From Nostoc sp. PCC 7524 (GTDB lineage: Bacteria > Cyanobacteriota > Cyanobacteriia > Cyanobacteriales > Nostocaceae), in the NCBI RefSeq assembly GCF_000316645.1, contig NC_019684.1:4934001-4998000 (forward strand): a stretch of 64,000 nt of DNA. The letters run 5' to 3'. Below are positions 59,148 through 64,000 of this stretch, piece by piece. The position numbers and the translations under genes are program-made. The notes below the pieces were generated by a model that saw nothing but the letters and a program-made list of their open reading frames with translations, made no database searches and had not been told where the DNA came from. Within the stretch, counting starts at the first letter, position 1. Each line of letters opens with the position of its first letter.

Positions 59148-61874
59148 TCAATCTAGAGGATCAAAACGATTAACTAAGATTGCTAGTGGAATCATGGGTA
59201 AGCCCACAAGCAAACAAATAAACCATTGTTGTAAATTCAGTGGAGCAGTAGAGAATAAACGATTCATCAAGCTCCATTGACTGAAGATGATTTGTAGAAT
59301 TATCGCACAAGCAATACCAATTCCCATAACTGAAGCATCACTGAATGTTTGTCTGATTCCCCGCAGTCGATTAATTATAGCTATTCCTAATTGACTAATA
59401 CTTAAAAGATAAAATAATCTCCCAGCTACTAACCCTTGAATTGCCATTGTTCGGGCTAAAGCAATATTTCCTGTAGTTTGTCGTATCCATTCAAATACAC
59501 CAAAAATCAAAATCCAGTTAAAGATAGAAATTGCCAGGATGCGCTTGATTAAACTGCGGGAAAGTAAAGGTTCGCGGGGACTACGCGGTTGGCGTTGCAT
59601 GACTCGCGGGGACTTTGGCTCAAAGGCTAGGGGTACAGTCATGGCGATGGAATTCACCATATTTAGCCATAGCACTTGTAAAGATAAAATCGGCAATGCT
59701 CTAGCGAGTAGGACACTAATTAAAATTGTCATCGATTCACCGCCGTTGACAGGTAGGATAAAGGCGATCGCTTTTAATAAATTGCGATATACAGTCCGCC
59801 CTTCTTCTACCGCCGCTTCTATAGAGGCGAAATTATCATCAGTTAAAATCATGTCTGCGGCTTCTTTGGCTACCTCTGTACCCGCAGCCCCCATTGCAAT
59901 CCCAATCTCTGCTTGTTTTAAGGCTGGTGCATCGTTGACACCATCCCCCGTCATTGCCACAATTTCGCCTTTAGATTGTAGGGCTTCTACAATGCGGAGT
60001 TTCTGCTCTGGTGCAACACGGGCGAACACTACCCCGTCTTCAATGGCTGTAGCCAGTTCTGATTTTTCCATTTGGGCAAGTTGGCTACCAGTGAAAGCCA
60101 GAACTTCACCATGTTGATTAAAGCCCATCCGTTCAGCGATCGCTCGTGCAGTTACAGCATGATCGCCTGTAATCATTTTGACCTGGATACCAGCATTTTG
60201 ACAGGCTGCCACGGCGGCGATCGCTTCTTTCCTGGGGGGATCAATCATCCCTTGCAATCCCAAGAAAACCAAATTTTTGTCAATATCTGTATGTTCTAGT
60301 GTATCTTGAGCAACTGAGACAGATTTTTTAGCAAAAGCCAGCACCCGTAAACCCTGATGTGCCATAGCATCAACTTGTTGATGGATGGTGTCTGGATTTA
60401 TAGAAGACAGATTAGCCTCAGCCTCTAACATTTGCTGACAACGTTGCAGAATCGCCTCTACCGAACCTTTAACATAGATAGTTCTGTCGCCCCTACTCCC
60501 ATCTTCATGCAAAGTTGCCATGTATTGAAACTCAGACTCAAAGGGAATCACATCCAGTCTAGGCATTGCTTGCTCTACCTGAGTGCGTTCCAGTTGCACT
60601 TTATTAGCAGCAACTATCAATGCTCCCTCTGTGGGATCACCGACAACCTGCCATTGTCCTTCCTTTTGTTCTAGGTGTGAGTCATTACATAACAACCCTG
60701 CTTTGAGACATTCTGCCAACACAGGAGAATGATCCCAATTGATTGGCTGTTCAGCTAATAAAATTTCTCCTTCGGGAACATAGCCTGTACCAGTGACTGT
60801 ATATTGTTTACCACCTGCATAAATTGCCTGTACAGTCATTTGGTTTTCGGTGAGTGTCCCAGTTTTATCAGAACAGATGACTGTAGCACCGCCAAGAGTT
60901 TCCACGGCTGGCAACTTCCGCACGATCGCATGACGGCGTGCCATGCGGGAAACCCCTATTGCTAATGTCACTGTGACTACAGCAGGTAAACCTTCGGGAA
61001 TGGCACTCACAGCAAAGGCGATCGCCGCCTCAAACATCTCTGTCCAGGAATTGCCGTATCCCAGCCCAACGGCAAAGGTCAGGGCGGCGATGCCGAGAAT
61101 AATGTATAGTAACGTGCGGCTAAATTTATCAAATTTCCGAGTCAGGGGAGTTTTCAGGCTTGTGCCTTGCTCCATAAGTTGGGAGATGCGCCCAGTTTCC
61201 GTTGCTTCACCAATGGCAACTACAATTCCTTTACCAGTACCAAAGGTAACAAAGCTGCCAGCATAAGCCATGTTACTACGTTCTGCTAAAGGTGCATCTG
61301 GATTCAGGGGTTGGGTGTTTTTTTCCACAGCCACCGACTCACCTGTGAGTGCTGATTCATTAACTTGGAGATTGCGGGATTGTACAAGGCGCAAATCTGC
61401 TGGTACTTTATCACCCGAAGTGAGTAAGACAACATCCCCTGGAACTAAATCGGCTGAAGGAACTTGTACCTTTTGATGGTTGCGGAGGATAGTTGCATTG
61501 GTTTGGACTGAAGAAGCTAAGGCTGCGATCGCGCTTTCTGCTTTCGATTCTTGAATAAAACCAATAATGGCGTTAATTAGGGTTACGCCCCAAATTACCC
61601 AAGCATTTACCCATTGCCCAATTGCAGCTTTGACTGCACCTGCGATGAGCAAAATGTACAGCAACGGCTGGTTAAATTGTAATAAAAACCTCACCAATGG
61701 ACTTTTTCCAGGTTTAGCTTTGAGTTCATTAGTACCAAAACGTTCTCGTCGTTTTGCCACTTCATCTGAAGTCAAACCTGTGTCGAGATTTGTGCCTAAG
61801 TTTTCTGCTACCGTTGATGCAGGTAAATTATGCCATTGTTGCAGCTGTACAGGATTTTGATTAGTTGCTGTCAT
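59148..61874 (-). CDS. Cation-transporting P-type ATPase (Ca2+-type, PacL-like)
   Basis: A 908-residue ion pump; start at MTATNQNP, since the extra codons to 61898 add nothing recognisable. Landmarks in order: QWHNLPASTVAENLGTN (N-terminal cation-ATPase domain), VNESALTGESVAVEK (A-domain TGES), AVSAIPEGLPAVVTVTLAIG (M4 cation site, PEGLP), VICSDKTGTLTENQMTV (phosphorylation), KMITGDHAVTARAIA, and MTGDGVNDAPALKQAEIGIAMG (hinge). The PEGLP signature and M5-M6 region (NGGESMTILISVLLARALP) are of type IIA/PMR Ca2+ pumps; Na+ or Mn2+ transport cannot be excluded. It is convergent with the histidine kinase gene by one base. Confidence 0.92.
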   Translation of the reverse strand: MTATNQNPVQLQQWHNLPASTVAENLGTNLDTGLTSDEVAKRRERFGTNELKAKPGKSPLVRFLLQFNQPLLYILLIAGAVKAAIGQWVNAWVIWGVTLINAIIGFIQESKAESAIAALASSVQTNATILRNHQKVQVPSADLVPGDVVLLTSGDKVPADLRLVQSRNLQVNESALTGESVAVEKNTQPLNPDAPLAERSNMAYAGSFVTFGTGKGIVVAIGEATETGRISQLMEQGTSLKTPLTRKFDKFSRTLLYIILGIAALTFAVGLGYGNSWTEMFEAAIAFAVSAIPEGLPAVVTVTLAIGVSRMARRHAIVRKLPAVETLGGATVICSDKTGTLTENQMTVQAIYAGGKQYTVTGTGYVPEGEILLAEQPINWDHSPVLAECLKAGLLCNDSHLEQKEGQWQVVGDPTEGALIVAANKVQLERTQVEQAMPRLDVIPFESEFQYMATLHEDGSRGDRTIYVKGSVEAILQRCQQMLEAEANLSSINPDTIHQQVDAMAHQGLRVLAFAKKSVSVAQDTLEHTDIDKNLVFLGLQGMIDPPRKEAIAAVAACQNAGIQVKMITGDHAVTARAIAERMGFNQHGEVLAFTGSQLAQMEKSELATAIEDGVVFARVAPEQKLRIVEALQSKGEIVAMTGDGVNDAPALKQAEIGIAMGAAGTEVAKEAADMILTDDNFASIEAAVEEGRTVYRNLLKAIAFILPVNGGESMTILISVLLARALPILSLQVLWLNMVNSIAMTVPLAFEPKSPRVMQRQPRSPREPLLSRSLIKRILAISIFNWILIFGVFEWIRQTTGNIALARTMAIQGLVAGRLFYLLSISQLGIAIINRLRGIRQTFSDASVMGIGIACAIILQIIFSQWSLMNRLFSTAPLNLQQWFICLLVGLPMIPLAILVNRFDPLD

Positions 61875-62600
61875 TTTATTGGCCTCACAATTTCTCATAG
61901 GTATTCCCTATGAACTTCGTACACCACAAAAAATGAAAATATTTTCCCCTTGCCTGACTCTGCACTCCCCACTGAACAACTCTGAGTCAAGGTAGAATCT
62001 TCAAAGTTTGATTATTAGCTAACTACTAACAATCAATTATGACAATAAAATGACAATAAACCTGAGAAATTAATCTGCGCCAAGGTTGCCAAGCTTGCTG
62101 TTTCACTTTAACATCACCCCTCATCACAGAAGCATCCCAACGGGATGTATTCCCTTCACGCCAGAACTTCAAATCAATAATTGTAAAGTTTGCTGTAAAC
62201 ATATTAATCTAAATATTATCTCCGTTGCTGAATATAGGACTTCTATTTGATTTTTGAAAATACTCAGTAAAGATCAAATAACCTATCTGGCAATTTTTGG
62301 ATGCTTTATGGAAGCGCATTGCTTAAAGCGGACATTGCGTTTAACTTTTGCCGGACAGCGATCGCCTATATTCTGATCAATACTTCGCATTAGTGAAGCT
62401 TTCAGCGATTATTGCTGCTTCTAATATCTAGAGTAGGATTTGCGATCGCCCATACTATCATCGCAAAATTAACAATCTCTATGCAAATCAACTAAAATGT
62501 TTAATAAAACCTTTCTGGTTTTTTAGGTTTTATTGAGTATATTATTCCTTAATCAAGCAGTAGTTCTGAAAAACAGAAGATACGGTTTGACGGTGCTAAA
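61875..62600. other. Gap upstream of the P-type ATPase gene with one small ORF
   Basis: About 725 AT-rich bases, including the promoter region of the P-type ATPase and a 58-codon minus-strand frame (62026-62202). HIP1 octamers are at about 62359 and 62443. No other feature is visible. Confidence 0.5.
62026..62202 (-). CDS. Small ORF (58 codons), possible gene
   Basis: It starts MFTANFTIIDLKFWREGNTS, continues RWDASVMRGDVKVKQQAWQP and ends IVIIDC. It has a proper ATG and a Trp/Arg-rich composition unlike random AT-rich DNA. No signal peptide or family is recognised. It could be a short conserved protein or a remnant of a longer one. Confidence 0.35.
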   Translation of the reverse strand: MFTANFTIIDLKFWREGNTSRWDASVMRGDVKVKQQAWQPWRRLISQVYCHFIVIIDC

Positions 62601-62675
62601 GGGCGAACGATGGGACTCGAACCCACGAGTGGTGGAACCACAATCCACTGCCTTAACCACTTGGCTACGCTCGCC
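62601..62675 (-). tRNA. tRNA-His (GTG anticodon)
   Basis: On the minus strand GGCGAGC pairs with GTTCGCC as the acceptor stem. The D-arm is GCCAAGTGGTTAAGGC, the anticodon stem-loop is GTGGATTGTGGTTCCAC with anticodon GTG, and the T-arm is CGTGGGTTCGAGTCCCA. The discriminator is C. The base at -1 is T, so the extra G normally needed by histidyl-tRNA synthetase is not encoded there. CCA is not encoded. Confidence 0.92.
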
Positions 62676-62799
62676 ATTGACGTTCCTTATTCTAGCATGA
62701 CTTTGCGAAATTGATCCACAACTTTTTTCGACAGGAACGGACATTGTTCATTTCCAGTCTGGAGAATCTAACCCATATCTAGGAAAATCAAGCTGAAAT

Positions 62800-63183
62800 A
62801 TGAAATTCTTGAATATTGTGGCATACTTGGGAGCTATGGGTTTAGCATCTGTGTTGGGGGTAGTGATGACCAACACCAACCCCAGTCAGCCTGCATATGA
62901 GGAGTATGCTGTGCAGCGACTAACATCATACCTAAAAAAAGATGTCTGCAATCAAACATCCAAGCTCATAGAACGGTTCATTAATGCTAAATGTGACAAA
63001 CTGATAGATTCGGCTAACCCCCAACTGCGGCAAATCATGGCAGCAACTACCGAAAGACAAAACTTGATTTTTTTTAGTGTGTACCGGACAGAATTAAAAG
63101 TGAGTAACTGGATACCTTCCTACAGATTTGAAACCGTAGGCGCATTTAATAACTTCTATACTTACACCGCAGAACAACAATAG
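62800..63183 (+). CDS. DUF4359-type small exported protein
   Basis: A 127-residue protein with an N-terminal hydrophobic segment (LNIVAYLGAMGLASVLGVVM) that acts as a signal or anchor. The outward domain has PAYEEYAVQRLTSYLKKDVCN, three cysteines in all (two spaced by 18), and FFSVYRTELKVSNWIPSYRFETVGAFNNFYTY, matching the DUF4359 family of cyanobacteria. The function is unknown. It is probably the first gene upstream of the zinc-ribbon kinase, 52 bases away. Confidence 0.8.
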   Translation: MKFLNIVAYLGAMGLASVLGVVMTNTNPSQPAYEEYAVQRLTSYLKKDVCNQTSKLIERFINAKCDKLIDSANPQLRQIMAATTERQNLIFFSVYRTELKVSNWIPSYRFETVGAFNNFYTYTAEQQ

Positions 63184-63235
63184 GGAGTATGGAATCGGGA
63201 ATAATGAGGGATAAGTGCTGGAAAAACCTCTGGTG

Positions 63236-64000
63236 ATGAAACTCTGTCCCAATACTGGCTGTTTATATTCCCACAACCCAGATACGGCTCAAATTTGTCT
63301 AAAATGTGGTGAAAATCTATTGCTCAATCACCGTTATCACCTACTGCGTCTGATTGGTCATGGTGGCTTTGGTATAACTTTTTTAGCTGTGGATGAGCAT
63401 CTACCCTCTCAACCCAGGTGTGTCATCAAACAATTTAGTTTTCCAGCCCAATATGGTAGAAGTTACCATCAAGCAGTGAAATTATTTCGTCAGGAAGCAG
63501 TGCGCTTAGATGAGTTGCAACATCCCCAAATACCAAAGCTGCTGGGGTACTTTGAACAGGAAAATCGACTGTATTTAGTGGAAGAATGGATTCCTGGACA
63601 AACACTCAAAGAGGAGTTGCAACAAAATGGAGTCTTTCACGAACCCCAAATTGGGCGACTCTTGCAAGAGTTATTACCAGTGTTGCAATTTATCCATGAT
63701 AAGCAAATCATTCACCGGGACATCAAGCCAGCCAACATCATCCGCAATTCCTCGCAAGGTAAATTAGTTTTAATTGACTTTGGAGTTGCTAAACATATCA
63801 CCGCTACAGCTTTACTACAAACAGGCACTACCATAGGCAGTCCAGAATATATGGCTCCTGAACAAACGCGGGGGAAATCATTACCCGCAAGTGATCTTTA
63901 CAGTTTAGGTGTTACCTGTATTCACTTGTTAACGGACATTTCCCCTTTTGATTTGTTTGATGTAGCTAGCGATCGCTGGGTCTGGCGTGATTATCTATTA
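63236..64000 (+). CDS. Ser/Thr protein kinase with N-terminal zinc ribbon (3' partial)
   Basis: The frame is open from the ATG at 63236 to the right edge (255 codons). The start MKLCPNTGCLYSHNPDTAQICLKCG is a four-Cys zinc ribbon often found before cyanobacterial kinases. The kinase domain follows: LIGHGGFGITFLAVDE (Gly loop), CVIKQF (Lys), IIHRDIKPANIIR (catalytic loop), LIDFGVAK (DFG) and GSPEYMAPEQTRG. The C-terminal part, usually a sensor or repeat domain, lies beyond the window. Confidence 0.93.
   Translation, partial: MKLCPNTGCLYSHNPDTAQICLKCGENLLLNHRYHLLRLIGHGGFGITFLAVDEHLPSQPRCVIKQFSFPAQYGRSYHQAVKLFRQEAVRLDELQHPQIPKLLGYFEQENRLYLVEEWIPGQTLKEELQQNGVFHEPQIGRLLQELLPVLQFIHDKQIIHRDIKPANIIRNSSQGKLVLIDFGVAKHITATALLQTGTTIGSPEYMAPEQTRGKSLPASDLYSLGVTCIHLLTDISPFDLFDVASDRWVWRDYLL

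Overview
The window comes from a filamentous, heterocyst-forming cyanobacterium of the Nostoc/Anabaena group. The basis is a full-length hetR, a small exported protein carrying the RGSGR pentapeptide (PatX type), apcF of the phycobilisome core, glnA next to the cyanobacteria-specific inhibitor gene gifA, cp12, many GCGATCGC (HIP1) octamers, and the heptameric GGGGATT/GGGGACT repeats typical of these genomes. There are no rRNA genes and no CRISPR array; one tRNA (His) is present.

Layout. 1-6.5 kb: the end of an ELWxxDGT-repeat protein, then a chaperone-usher-like cluster (two secreted subunit-like proteins, a PapD-like chaperone, a large usher with C-terminal Ig-like domains). 6.7-13.5 kb: polyphosphate kinase, a stand-alone receiver protein, small conserved cyanobacterial proteins, and a receiver-GGDEF protein. 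13.6-19.9 kb: a branched-chain/neutral amino-acid ABC transporter of LivKHMGF type, split by two Uma2-family nuclease genes. 20-21.7 kb: a coupled pair of small genes beside an intact IS630-type element. 21.9-31.5 kb: histidine phosphatase, glucokinase, UvrA, a DUF4351 protein, a NurA-domain protein and a HAD hydrolase. 31.5-34.4 kb: a Mn/Zn ABC transporter, with the binding protein divergent from the ATPase and permease. 34.5-38.2 kb: a truncated esterase, a dynamin/Era-like GTPase, CP12 and a TlyA-type methyltransferase with a nearby partial duplicate.

38.5-54.6 kb is the nitrogen and heterocyst block: apcF, glnA and gifA (the last two each with a clear NtcA site GTA-N8-TAC), a SAM methyltransferase, patX, an FAD oxidoreductase, a Ser/Thr kinase, a zinc alcohol dehydrogenase, a Pit-type phosphate transporter, a coiled-coil/EamA fusion and hetR behind a 1.2 kb leader. 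patX and hetR both carry an upstream TCCGGA element. 55-64 kb: a three-repeat tail-collar protein, a PhnD-like binding protein overlapping a histidine kinase, a Ca2+-type P-ATPase, tRNA-His, a DUF4359 protein and the start of a zinc-ribbon Ser/Thr kinase.

How the genes connect: NtcA is expected to activate glnA and repress gifA under nitrogen limitation, so glutamine synthetase is made and its inhibitor withdrawn. HetR then commits cells to heterocyst fate, and the exported RGSGR protein would feed back on HetR. CP12 and glucokinase act on carbon flow, while Ppk and Pit act on phosphate storage and uptake. Intergenic DNA is rich in small inverted-repeat elements and heptad repeats, two of which lie inside coding regions.
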